NCBI GenBank assembly: GCA_021817755.1
Contig: JAKAGC010000128.1
Coordinates: forward strand, 1-8,682
Length of the DNA: 8,682 bases
Direction of reading: 5' to 3'
DNA from: Acidobacteriota bacterium
GTDB taxonomy: Bacteria; Acidobacteriota; Aminicenantia; UBA2199
Shown: in pieces, positions 1 to 7,013 of the stretch
Layout: each line of letters begins with the position of its first letter
Position numbering within the stretch: the stretch's first letter is position 1
Translations under genes and position numbers: made by a program
Notes under the pieces: model-generated
What the model saw: only the letters and a program-made list of their open reading frames with translations
The model's database searches: none
What the model was told of the DNA's origin: nothing

Positions 1-1
1 T

Positions 2-1711
2 GTATAACTTCGAAGGAATCACCGCACTGGAACCTGAAAAAACAGCCACATTCTTATTGTAAGCAATATCCATATTGGTAATAACTTCTACCGGGAGAGC
101 AAACCGCTTATAGGTTTTATCTTTTAATGAATAGGAATAAAGATTTATGTTTTCTTTTTCATCCACTCTGAAATAGATTTGAGCCGGAGAGCCAGGATAC
201 CAGTAACTTTCTTTTAAAGAAGGGTCGAAGTTCTTTGAAATCGGTTCGATTGCTTGCGTGGCCAGATCATAGAAGAATGCCTGGTAATCGTAATCATTGG
301 GAATCATGTTCGGGTCCTTTAAATTCTTTCCGATACCATTAAAAGCAGAAGGTCCACCAAGAACCAGCCATTTTTTTGAATCCGGTGACCAGGTTACGGC
401 CTGGAAAAAATTACCGTCGAACATTTTCTTCGATGCCATGGACGCAATATCATAAAGATAGAAGGTTTTCCGGGCATAAGGTATCTTTTTATCATCTTCT
501 TCATCTTTAGCAAACATAATCGATTTTCCATCCGGGCTAATGACACCATACCCGAAATTCTGGGTTTCATCCGTGATTTGATGAATGACTCCGCCCACAG
601 GATAGTAGATAAAGAAGCTGTTTTTAAAAGTACCAAACTGGGTTCTATCCCGTAATGTATCTATATATTTATATTCCGTTGGTCCTTCTTTTTTGGAATA
701 GGTATTGTAAAGAATAAACGACAGATCCGGTGACCATTGATAGCCCGATAAATTCTTTACATTTTTTAAAACCGGTACAGCCTGGTTCGTATTTAAATTG
801 AACTGGTAAATAGTAGATTCTTCTTTATCGCTGACTCCATAAGAAAAACGATCCGATCCGTTCCCCATCCACTGAAAGTTATCATAATTTCCCAGGTCTT
901 TGGAAGAGAAAACCGTACTCCCTGTTGCAATATCCAGGATTTCCATCCATCGGACGAATTTACCCGAATCTTTGAGAGTCTGCCGTAAATAAACCACCAC
1001 ACGTTTTCCATCAGGGGAAACCTGCGGATTATCTACTTCGATCATATTGAGGATATGCTCGATTTGGACCTTATGAAAAGGATCCAAAGAGAATTTTACA
1101 TTATCTGCTTGAAAGGCTTCTTTATTCTGCAACGATGCATTTACTCCCAGGTTCATACCCGTTCCTTTCGGAACCAATATTTTCAAAACAAGCAAATGTT
1201 TTTCATTCGATAAATCGATATCCCCAGTCATTTTGTCATTTGCAGGTTTCAGCGAGAGAGGTTTTCCATCCATAAAAGCCGAAACTTTTAGGTCTTTATG
1301 TTCAAGAACCAACTGGGTTTGTAACCACCGTGCCGGCTCGATGTAAGCTGCCAGGAAATAAACCGCTGTCTCTTTCGCTTTGTATTCCGCAGGTTTGAGA
1401 GGGTTCCAGGTAAGAATGGTTGATTTATCCCATGTCAGTTTGCCTCCCGTAATCGGATTTAAATCGGTAATGGCGATTTGGTTAAAATTCAATACTGCAT
1501 TATCATTTTTTAATAATGCCGCTTCTGCTGCCGGAATCTCAACCGGTCCAAGAAGCAGCCATTCCTGAATTTTTTGTACAACCGGTTTAACCTCCGGTTT
1601 TGCCTCCGGCTTTACTTCTTCTGCCGGTAAATTGAATTGAGTAATAAAAGAAAAAAGAATCATCATCAATCCGATGACATAGTAAACTTTAAACTTTTTA
1701 TTAAAAATCAT
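2..1711 (-). CDS. Exported beta-propeller protein, N-terminal part of a probable S9-family (prolyl oligopeptidase-like) peptidase; partial
   Basis: The frame stays open from the ATG at 1711 to the left edge: 570 codons with no stop, so the 3' end is missing. Residues 1-30 look like a signal peptide: lysines at 5, 6 and 8, then a hydrophobic stretch at about 10-25. A Lys-Pro-rich linker follows (about 33-43). Residues about 48-200 form a beta-rich accessory region opening with WLLLGP. From about 220 there are repeated propeller-type motifs: VSPDGK (231), WSPD (326), ISPDGK (391) and WSPDS (441). Such PD40-like blades precede the alpha/beta hydrolase in S9 peptidases, and the last visible residues (about 559-570) resemble the strand before that domain. 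The Ser-Asp-His triad is not in the window, so peptidase activity is inferred. A non-enzymatic TolB-like or propeller lipoprotein is the alternative; I see no clear lipobox cysteine. The start is fixed by a strong ribosome binding site. It lies 85 bp downstream of nadK, same strand. Confidence 0.8.
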   Translation of the reverse strand, partial: MIFNKKFKVYYVIGLMMILFSFITQFNLPAEEVKPEAKPEVKPVVQKIQEWLLLGPVEIPAAEAALLKNDNAVLNFNQIAITDLNPITGGKLTWDKSTILTWNPLKPAEYKAKETAVYFLAAYIEPARWLQTQLVLEHKDLKVSAFMDGKPLSLKPANDKMTGDIDLSNEKHLLVLKILVPKGTGMNLGVNASLQNKEAFQADNVKFSLDPFHKVQIEHILNMIEVDNPQVSPDGKRVVVYLRQTLKDSGKFVRWMEILDIATGSTVFSSKDLGNYDNFQWMGNGSDRFSYGVSDKEESTIYQFNLNTNQAVPVLKNVKNLSGYQWSPDLSFILYNTYSKKEGPTEYKYIDTLRDRTQFGTFKNSFFIYYPVGGVIHQITDETQNFGYGVISPDGKSIMFAKDEEDDKKIPYARKTFYLYDIASMASKKMFDGNFFQAVTWSPDSKKWLVLGGPSAFNGIGKNLKDPNMIPNDYDYQAFFYDLATQAIEPISKNFDPSLKESYWYPGSPAQIYFRVDEKENINLYSYSLKDKTYKRFALPVEVITNMDIAYNKNVAVFSGSSAVIPSKLY

Positions 1712-1714
1712 CTG

Positions 1715-1721
1715 ACCTCCT
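1715..1721 (-). promoter_or_regulatory. Ribosome binding site of the exported propeller/peptidase gene
   Basis: Read on the minus strand, AGGAGGT lies three bases before the ATG at 1711. It is a near-perfect Shine-Dalgarno match and decides the start, placing the signal peptide at the N-terminus. Confidence 0.75.
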
Positions 1722-1796
1722 ATTTTTATTCGGAATTGTTCGAATGGATTGAACCTATTTAATACGATAGAGAATCTCTCAGGGTTTTGATTTTTT

Positions 1797-2639
1797 TTAC
1801 AGTCCCCAGTTTAGTTTTTCGTTCAATAATTTATAATAATTGATATCCGGGCTTTCAATCATTTTAAGTTTTTTATCATGGATTCCCGCTTCAAAATAAT
1901 CTTCTTTATTCATCGGTATCACCATTTGTCCGTCTACAGTAAGAAAGCCTTCGATGTCAGTCATTAAGGTTACGCGGATTACTGAATTATCAGGGACGAC
2001 AAGAGGCCGGAAGGTAAGGGAGTGCGGACAAATAGGAGTAATAATCATGCCGTTGACTTTAGGGCTGACAATCGGGCCCCCTGCGGCAAGGGAATAAGCA
2101 GTTGAACCAGTTGGAGTCGCTACAATCAACCCATCGGCACTCACTTCTGCCACATTTAGATTATCGATGCACAAATGCAACTTAATAATACGGGCGATAT
2201 TTCCCTTTCCCGATACCACATCATTTAATGCAATATAGGTTTGACCTTTATATCGAATATTTAATAGCTTACGTTCCGAAACACGCGGTGTATCAAGAAA
2301 AACTTGTTCTAATTTTTTCTCGATATCTTCTTTATTTAATTCCGTAAGGAAGCCCAACGTACCCATATTGAAGCCCGCAACAGGAATTCCTTTTTCTACC
2401 GCTTCCTTTGCCACCGATAAGAATGTACCGTCACCCCCGATCAGGATGATGATATCCGAATGATCTGCGATTTCTTCGCGTCGAATAGAACCCTTTTTCC
2501 CGACTAAATCCGCAGCGATTTTTTCTAAGACTACATTTACCCCTAATTTTTCCAGAAACGTAACCGCTTTTTCCAGGTATTCCACAACTTCCGTGTTCGG
2601 CTTGGCGACAATTCCTGCGTTTTTATAATTCAATTGCAT
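1797..2639 (-). CDS. nadK: NAD kinase (ATP/polyphosphate-type NAD+ 2'-phosphotransferase)
   Basis: NAD kinase phosphorylates NAD+ to NADP+ in the cytoplasm. The 280-residue length is normal for the family. Visible motifs are the GGDGT nucleotide-binding/catalytic loop (residues 68-72, D70), [10 protein letters not shown] (91-100), an Asn-Asp pair at 139-140 where many homologues have Asn-Glu, the long block [15 protein letters not shown] (169-183) continuing to GGPIVSP (187-193), TFRPLVVP (209-216), and DGQ near the C-terminus (236-238). The ATG at 2639 lies 17 bp inside the end of tlyA and has no convincing Shine-Dalgarno sequence, so expression probably depends on ribosomes finishing tlyA. 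The start is supported because residues 7-13 align with the first beta-strand of the family (GIVAKP). tlyA followed by nadK is a known arrangement in several phyla. Family assignment is secure. Confidence 0.96.
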   Translation of the reverse strand: MQLNYKNAGIVAKPNTEVVEYLEKAVTFLEKLGVNVVLEKIAADLVGKKGSIRREEIADHSDIIILIGGDGTFLSVAKEAVEKGIPVAGFNMGTLGFLTELNKEDIEKKLEQVFLDTPRVSERKLLNIRYKGQTYIALNDVVSGKGNIARIIKLHLCIDNLNVAEVSADGLIVATPTGSTAYSLAAGGPIVSPKVNGMIITPICPHSLTFRPLVVPDNSVIRVTLMTDIEGFLTVDGQMVIPMNKEDYFEAGIHDKKLKMIESPDINYYKLLNEKLNWGL

Positions 2640-3405
2640 CTGTTATTATTTTATCATTAATAGAGGATGGTTTTCCATACTGCAACAGAAAAAAAAATTC
2701 CTGGTTTCCTTTTCTTCCCTTTACACCTGCAAATGTAAAGCCCATTATTCCATAATTTAATTCTTCGATCCGGTGTTTCAATTCGATGACAATTTCAGCC
2801 TGCCGTTCCGTATCACGGATGACCCCACCTTTTCCCACTTTTTTCCGGTCCGCTTCGAATTGCGGTTTCACCAACGACACAATCGTTGCATTTTTAAATG
2901 CAGAGAGCGCCGGAAGGATGAGCGTAATGGAAATAAAAGAGACATCGATTGAAATGACATCCGGTTCGAATCCCACCTGCTCCGGCATTAAATTTCTTGC
3001 ATTCGCTTTAATCAGTTTCACCCGTTTATCCTGCTGCAAATGGTAATCGACCTGCTGAATATTAACATCCACACCTGCAACAAATATAGCTCCCTGTTTG
3101 AGCATATAATCCGTGAATCCACCAGTTGAAATTCCTATATCCAGAGCTTTCACACCCTTTAAATCGATATTGAAATCCTGGAACGCTTTTTCAATTTTTA
3201 ATCCACCCCTCGAAGCATAGGGAAATTTTTCTTTTATTTCTAAATTATTTGCCTCAGTAACCGGTTTATCCGCTTTATACACCACCTGACCATCCACCAA
3301 AACATCACCAGCCATTACCATCGCTTTGGCTTTTTCTCTCGAAGGCACAAGACCACGTTGAACCAGTTCAAGGTCCAGACGGTTTTTTACCGGTTTCGTT
3401 GCCAT
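2623..3405 (-). CDS. tlyA: TlyA-family rRNA 2'-O-methyltransferase (S4 domain plus FtsJ-like domain; 'hemolysin A' family)
   Basis: TlyA proteins methylate rRNA 2'-hydroxyls (16S and/or 23S cytidines in studied members) using SAM; the hemolysin label is historical. Residues about 7-60 are an S4 RNA-binding domain ([19 protein letters not shown], then GDVLVDG). The linker SRGGLK (65-70) leads into a Rossmann-type methyltransferase with SAM motif [12 protein letters not shown] (88-99), where residue 92 is Ile instead of the usual Ala. A K-D-K-E tetrad is visible: K70, D154 (ISIDVSF), K180 (SLVKPQFE) and E236 (GNQEFFF). Length (260) is typical. The start is fixed by AAGGAGG just upstream, and its ATG shares one base with the TGA of the preceding gene. 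The 3' end overlaps nadK by 17 bp. Substrate (16S only or 16S plus 23S) cannot be told from sequence. Confidence 0.94.
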   Translation of the reverse strand: MATKPVKNRLDLELVQRGLVPSREKAKAMVMAGDVLVDGQVVYKADKPVTEANNLEIKEKFPYASRGGLKIEKAFQDFNIDLKGVKALDIGISTGGFTDYMLKQGAIFVAGVDVNIQQVDYHLQQDKRVKLIKANARNLMPEQVGFEPDVISIDVSFISITLILPALSAFKNATIVSLVKPQFEADRKKVGKGGVIRDTERQAEIVIELKHRIEELNYGIMGFTFAGVKGRKGNQEFFFLLQYGKPSSINDKIITDAIEL

Positions 3406-4040
3406 CAGATGTCCCTCCTTTCAAAATCCGGGATGCGAAATTTACTTGCCAGGTAATTAATGCGGTACTTCATTTCGATCGCCGGTTTTCGGAGCTCAGG
3501 TGCCAGGTTCCTTAAAAAAACATTGCATTTTATATTAAGATCATTGTCGTTTTCAAAAAGCTTTACCAGCTTTTCCATGACAGGCCCCATATCCACAGAT
3601 TCATTGTTATCACGGCAACTGCGTAACATTTCGAAATCCGTTTTTAATGATATCAATACTTCGGGGAATTCATTTAAAAATTTCTCAACAGGATCGATCC
3701 GGGGAGCAGCAGCTTCGCCCGAAGCCTCATTCGATTCTTTTCCTTCACCACCTACATTCAACTGAAGAAAGGATTCGAAACTCTTTCTCACTTCATAGGA
3801 AAAATTGGAAAAGCTCTCTATTTTTTTGTTTTTCAACCTCCACCGCTCGATCACACGTTCAATGGACTCTTTGATTACTGGAAAAGGAATCCGTTTTTCC
3901 CACCAGTGATACAGCATATCGAAATCACTCGTGGTGATAAAAAAGATGATATTGTAATGAAATTGCAGGTGTTGAATGATTCGAATAATGTACTCTTTAT
4001 CTTCGTCTTTCTTAATTGTTTGCGGAGGAAGCATACCCAA
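3405..4040 (-). CDS. Uncharacterised protein in the coaX-tlyA-nadK operon
   Basis: I do not recognise this family with certainty. It is soluble, about 211 residues, with no signal peptide or membrane segment. Residues about 34-88 form a compact helical module (SDFDMLYHWWEKRIPFPVIKE then IERVIERWRLKNKKIESFS). This resembles a module I recall from hypothetical proteins, with an aromatic-rich first helix, an 'IP..VI' turn and a basic third helix. A Gly/Glu/Ser/Ala-rich linker (about 96-115) separates it from a second helical region (116-205). Cysteines at 142 and 172 are not in a metal-site pattern. The first possible start is TTG at 4040; ATG at 4034 (codon 3) is equally plausible, and neither has a good ribosome binding site. 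It begins 6-12 bp after coaX stops and its TGA shares a base with the tlyA ATG, so it is probably co-translated with these genes. The first half could be a DnaD-like or RNA/DNA-binding helical fold; that is speculation. Confidence 0.82.
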   Translation of the reverse strand: MGMLPPQTIKKDEDKEYIIRIIQHLQFHYNIIFFITTSDFDMLYHWWEKRIPFPVIKESIERVIERWRLKNKKIESFSNFSYEVRKSFESFLQLNVGGEGKESNEASGEAAAPRIDPVEKFLNEFPEVLISLKTDFEMLRSCRDNNESVDMGPVMEKLVKLFENDNDLNIKCNVFLRNLAPELRKPAIEMKYRINYLASKFRIPDFERRDI

Positions 4041-4046
4041 ACCGGT

Positions 4047-4811
4047 TTATTTATCCGACTTCTTTTTTATTACGATATCATAGATACGTTTTAAGCCGAA
4101 ATAAATCAGATCCGGTTCGAACATATCGATACCCTCGATCCGGTTTTCAAAATGCCGGACCAGTCCACCCGTAGCAATAACTTTCGCATCCTCTCCTACG
4201 ATTTTCTTATACTCTTTAATCATGTAAGACAAGCCCCCGATGTAAGAGAAGAATATTCCCGACCGGATATGGTTTTCCGTATTTTTTCCCAGTATCGATT
4301 CCGGGGCGCTGAAATGGATACGTCCCAATTTGGCTGCATGCTGCGCCAGGCTGTTTATAGAGAGCTCGATCCCCGGTAAAATCGCTCCTCCCAGGTACTC
4401 AAAATCCCGGCTAACCACATCAAAAGTCGTCGCTGTACCCGAATCGATGACGATAAACGGTGGATTAAAGAAATTCGACGTACCCACCACATCAGCGATA
4501 CGGTCCGCCCCAAGCTCAGAAGGAACATCGATCTTGAATTTTAAACCTGTATTTAACGTACAATCGATAAATAACGGTGAAATTTTAAAATAATGCTCGA
4601 TACTTTGTCTCAGGGAGTTATCCACGAAGGGAACCACCGATGATACCACTACATCGGAAATTTCGTGCCTGTATTCTTTTTTGATAAGACTCTTTAAGTA
4701 TTGAACCGGAACTTCATCCGGTGTCATTAATTTATTCTTCGAAACGATGCGATCTTTATCGAAAATCGCAGTTCCAATTGTTGTATTGCCAACATCGATC
4801 GCCAGTAACAT
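4047..4811 (-). CDS. coaX: Type III pantothenate kinase
   Basis: CoaX catalyses the first step of coenzyme A synthesis, pantothenate to 4'-phosphopantothenate, using ATP and a monovalent cation. It belongs to the ASKHA fold and is not feedback-inhibited by CoA in characterised members. The 254-residue length is normal. Visible motifs: phosphate-binding DVGNTT (6-11), SSVVP (57-61), pantothenate-binding/catalytic GADR (101-104), the second phosphate loop IDSGTATTFDVV (122-133), GGAILPGI (141-148), and adenosine-motif ATGGL (213-217). The ATG at 4811 follows AAAGGAG at good spacing. It is the first gene of the minus-strand block, so it probably reports the operon promoter. Nothing looks damaged. 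Confidence 0.96.
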   Translation of the reverse strand: MLLAIDVGNTTIGTAIFDKDRIVSKNKLMTPDEVPVQYLKSLIKKEYRHEISDVVVSSVVPFVDNSLRQSIEHYFKISPLFIDCTLNTGLKFKIDVPSELGADRIADVVGTSNFFNPPFIVIDSGTATTFDVVSRDFEYLGGAILPGIELSINSLAQHAAKLGRIHFSAPESILGKNTENHIRSGIFFSYIGGLSYMIKEYKKIVGEDAKVIATGGLVRHFENRIEGIDMFEPDLIYFGLKRIYDIVIKKKSDK

Positions 4812-4867
4812 AATTTCGCTCCTTTTGTTTCAATGCTGCTATTCGATTTAAGATAAACGTACGCAAC

Positions 4868-4896
4868 ACTATATCACAGTTTTCAAGATTTCACAA
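4868..4896 (-). promoter_or_regulatory. Candidate sigma-70-type promoter of the coaX operon
   Basis: Read on the minus strand: -35 TTGTGA (4896-4891, 4 of 6 to consensus), an exact 17-bp spacer, then -10 TATAGT (4873-4868, 5 of 6) preceded by TG one base upstream, giving an extended -10. Transcription would begin near 4861, leaving a leader of about 50 bases before coaX. Spacing and the extended -10 make this the best candidate in the region. Confidence 0.55.
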
Positions 4897-5009
4897 CAAT
4901 GGAACCCGTGATATTCTTCTGTTTTAGTCAAGAAAAAAAAGGTAATTAAGAATAATTCACACCCTGATTTTCTGTTTTTGGAATACTTTCTCAAATAATT
5001 ATATGTATA

Positions 5010-5045
5010 GTGAAAAATTTTTTTCCAGGTGTAAAAAATTTTTAT
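5010..5045 (+). repeat. Two phased A/T tracts upstream of the kinase promoter
   Basis: Two similar stretches, each starting with GTG and containing five to six A followed by T-runs, are centred at about 5017.5 and 5038.5. The centre-to-centre distance of 21 bp is two helical turns. They would lie at about -72 and -51 of the kinase promoter, where UP elements or bent DNA assist RNA polymerase. The placement is seen directly; function is inferred. Confidence 0.4.
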
Positions 5046-5073
5046 GCAAATTATATGGGTTTGCTTAAAATAA

Positions 5074-5082
5074 TGGTATAAT
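5074..5082 (+). promoter_or_regulatory. Candidate extended -10 promoter of the sensor kinase operon
   Basis: TGG followed by a perfect TATAAT (5077-5082) forms an extended -10. The hexamer at the right distance for a -35 (about 5054-5059) is a poor match; TTGCTT at 5061-5066 is too close, with a 10-bp spacer. Transcription would start near 5089, giving a leader of about 23 bases that carries the GAGG ribosome binding site (5101-5104) seven bases before the GTG start. Confidence 0.55.
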
Positions 5083-5111
5083 ATCGTTTAAAAAACATAC
5101 GAGGAAAAAAC

Positions 5112-7013
5112 GTGGTTAAATTAAAAGAATTTAGTCTGGCGTTAGGGGTCATCAATAATATCCTCATCTTGAATCAAGAAAACCGAATCACCTTTATCGG
5201 GGATGAGATACGGAAACAGTTATTTAAGTCAGGATTGGACGGAGAATTCAAGGAATTTCTTCCTGATAATTTCCCTGATCCAAAGGATCAGAGCGAATTG
5301 ATCAATAAGATCGAAGATGTCCGTCAAAACAGGAATACGTGCTACTTCAAATTTAAAAACAGTAAGACCAATCTGTTTATATTCCCTGCCAATTACGGAC
5401 AAAGCAGCAACATTATACTCGCTGCCGAAGAGCAAATCCTCAAGGCCAATAACATTGAATTTGAGCTCACCGAGCGCGTTAAGGAACTCGAATGTATGTA
5501 CAGTATCAGTAATGAAATCGAAGCCACACGCAACCTCTATGATGCCCTTAGGAATGCTGCAAAACATCTATCCAAGGGATTCCAGTATCCCCAATTAATC
5601 GTAGCCGATATCTACCTCGACGGAATCAGTTACGGTGATCCTCAGTGCTGCACCGATAATTATAAGGATATACTCGTAGAACCCTTGATTATCAATGACA
5701 ATATCCGGGGAAATATTTCCGTATGCTACAAGATGAAAGAGCAGTTTCTTGAAGAAGAGGTGAAACTGTTAAGAGAGATTGCCGTAATGCTTTCCAATGC
5801 CATTGAAAAGGAAGAGACCAGCGAAGATCTCCAGGCTCAACAGGACCTTCTTGTATCCAAGAATTCCGAATTAACCGATTTAACCGAAGATCTCACCCGT
5901 ACCAATAATAACTTGCAAGCTCTTTTGAATGCCATCACCGATCCCCTGGTCGTTATTGATTCCGAATTCAATATCACTCTTTCCAATAAACCCGAAATTC
6001 GAATCGATGAAAAATGCCACCGCGAATTATTTAAATCCGAAGAAGTTTGCGAAAATTGCCCTGCTATTGTCGCTTTCAGTGAGGGACGACCTTTCTCCAT
6101 TCAGAAAAGACATGAAAATCTCCAATACAATCTCCAGGCTTACCCCATTCTCAACGGAAAATCCGAGAACCCCGAAACCATCCTCGAAATTTGCAGTGAT
6201 GTCACCGAAGATGAACACATTAAAAATCAACTTTTCCAATCATATAAACTCGCTTCACTCGGTAAACTCGTAGCAGGTGTTGCTCATGAGATCAACAACC
6301 CCAATACCTTTATACGCGGAAATATTAAGATCATCGATGAAGCGTTCCGCGATATCTTGCCTCTGCTCGACCACGAATACGAACAAAATAAAACACTCAA
6401 AATCGCCCGTCTCAATTATGAACTCTTCCGCGAACATGTTCCCGTTTTACTTGAAGATATGATGGGCGGCGCCAATAGAATTAAGAAAATCGTTGATGGA
6501 CTTCGTAATTTCGCCAAGAAAGATGAAGGTCTGTTAACCGATGAAGTCGATATCAACCACCTTATCCAGAACAATCTCCGAATTACGGAAAAAGAAGTAA
6601 GGAAGCATGCAAAAATGGTATTAAACCTTGATCCTACGCTTCCAACATTCAAGGGAAATTCTCAAAAAATCGAACAGGTCCTGATGAACCTGCTAATCAA
6701 TGCCGCTCAAGCCATTGAAAAAGAAGACGGATTGATTATTATTGAAACAGGCCTCGATGAAAATAAAAAATGTGTCGTTATTAAAGTTAATGACAATGGG
6801 AAAGGTATGGATGAGAATACGCGAAAACATATTTTCGATCCCTTTTTCACTACCAAGCGCGATAAAGGTGGTACAGGGCTCGGTCTTTCTATTACTTACG
6901 GTATTATTACCGAACATAGTGGAAAGATCATGGTAGATTCGCAACCCGGAGTAGGAACGACTTTTACCATTTCTATTCCCACTTCTCAATCCAATCATAA
7001 CCAGGAGAAATGA
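5112..7013 (+). CDS. Cytoplasmic hybrid-input sensor histidine kinase (PAS-like, GAF, Cys-PAS, HisKA, HATPase_c)
   Basis: The 633-residue protein has no signal peptide or membrane segment, so it should sense a cytoplasmic signal. Residues 1-110 look like a degenerate PAS domain; about 120-235 like a GAF domain; about 236-270 is a polar coiled-coil linker; about 270-368 is a second PAS domain with C302, C313 and C316 (CHRELF then CENCP). The kinase core has H-box AHEINNP with phospho-acceptor H392, N-box around N526/N530, G1 VNDNGKGM (D561), F-box IFDPFFTTK (574-582) and G2 GGTGLGLSI (586-594). H392 to N526 is 134 residues, longer than usual, because of a helical insertion in HisKA (about 402-450), as in a kinase subgroup often paired with NtrC-type regulators. 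Start is GTG at 5112 with GAGG seven bases upstream; the first internal Met is at 129. Its TGA overlaps the regulator gene, marking that as its partner. The ligand is unknown. Confidence 0.93.
   Translation: MVKLKEFSLALGVINNILILNQENRITFIGDEIRKQLFKSGLDGEFKEFLPDNFPDPKDQSELINKIEDVRQNRNTCYFKFKNSKTNLFIFPANYGQSSNIILAAEEQILKANNIEFELTERVKELECMYSISNEIEATRNLYDALRNAAKHLSKGFQYPQLIVADIYLDGISYGDPQCCTDNYKDILVEPLIINDNIRGNISVCYKMKEQFLEEEVKLLREIAVMLSNAIEKEETSEDLQAQQDLLVSKNSELTDLTEDLTRTNNNLQALLNAITDPLVVIDSEFNITLSNKPEIRIDEKCHRELFKSEEVCENCPAIVAFSEGRPFSIQKRHENLQYNLQAYPILNGKSENPETILEICSDVTEDEHIKNQLFQSYKLASLGKLVAGVAHEINNPNTFIRGNIKIIDEAFRDILPLLDHEYEQNKTLKIARLNYELFREHVPVLLEDMMGGANRIKKIVDGLRNFAKKDEGLLTDEVDINHLIQNNLRITEKEVRKHAKMVLNLDPTLPTFKGNSQKIEQVLMNLLINAAQAIEKEDGLIIIETGLDENKKCVVIKVNDNGKGMDENTRKHIFDPFFTTKRDKGGTGLGLSITYGIITEHSGKIMVDSQPGVGTTFTISIPTSQSNHNQEK
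7003..7007 (+). promoter_or_regulatory. Ribosome binding site deciding the response regulator start
   Basis: AGGAG lies inside the last codons of the kinase gene. Two consecutive ATG codons follow: at 7010 (2-base spacing, too close) and at 7013 (5-base spacing, good). The second is therefore the likelier start; it shares one base with the kinase TGA, a classic coupling arrangement. Confidence 0.6.

Larger units (their letters stand above)
4812..5111. other. Divergent intergenic region between coaX and the sensor kinase gene
   Basis: These 300 bp hold the start signals of both gene blocks. The coaX side contains a promoter candidate and a strong ribosome binding site (AAAGGAG near 4819-4825). 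The kinase side contains two A/T tracts and an extended -10 element. Two small plus-strand reading frames (16 codons from 4899, 21 codons from 5003) have no ribosome binding site and are not called. I see no riboswitch, tRNA or strong terminator. The middle (about 4900-5000) is simply AT-rich. Confidence 0.8.

Noticed and set aside
394..1011. Minus-strand reading frames of 80 and 72 codons inside the left gene
   Set aside because: They lie in a different frame within the 570-codon open frame that has a signal peptide and propeller motifs; they are shadows.
1590..1620. Short repeated CCGG-containing units in the left gene as a DNA repeat element
   Set aside because: They encode the Lys-Pro linker after the signal peptide; the repetition is explained by the protein sequence.
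1772..1782. AGAGA-A-TCTCT inverted repeat after nadK as a terminator
   Set aside because: The loop would be one base, which cannot form a stable hairpin, and no T-run follows on the minus strand.
4859..4864. CGTACG palindrome near the predicted coaX transcription start as an operator
   Set aside because: Six bases only, with no extension or second copy; too little to support a regulatory site.
4899..4949. Short plus-strand reading frame of 16 codons in the divergent intergenic region
   Set aside because: No ribosome binding site, no recognisable peptide features, and it lies just upstream of the coaX promoter on the opposite strand; expected by chance.
5057..5064. Possible sigma-54 promoter (GG followed by TTGC) before the kinase gene
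   Set aside because: The GG and GC are only four bases apart rather than the ten required for a -24/-12 element.
5003..5068. Short plus-strand reading frame of 21 codons ending just before the kinase promoter
   Set aside because: No ribosome binding site, and it lies upstream of the likely transcription start; its Lys/Phe content comes from the A/T tracts.
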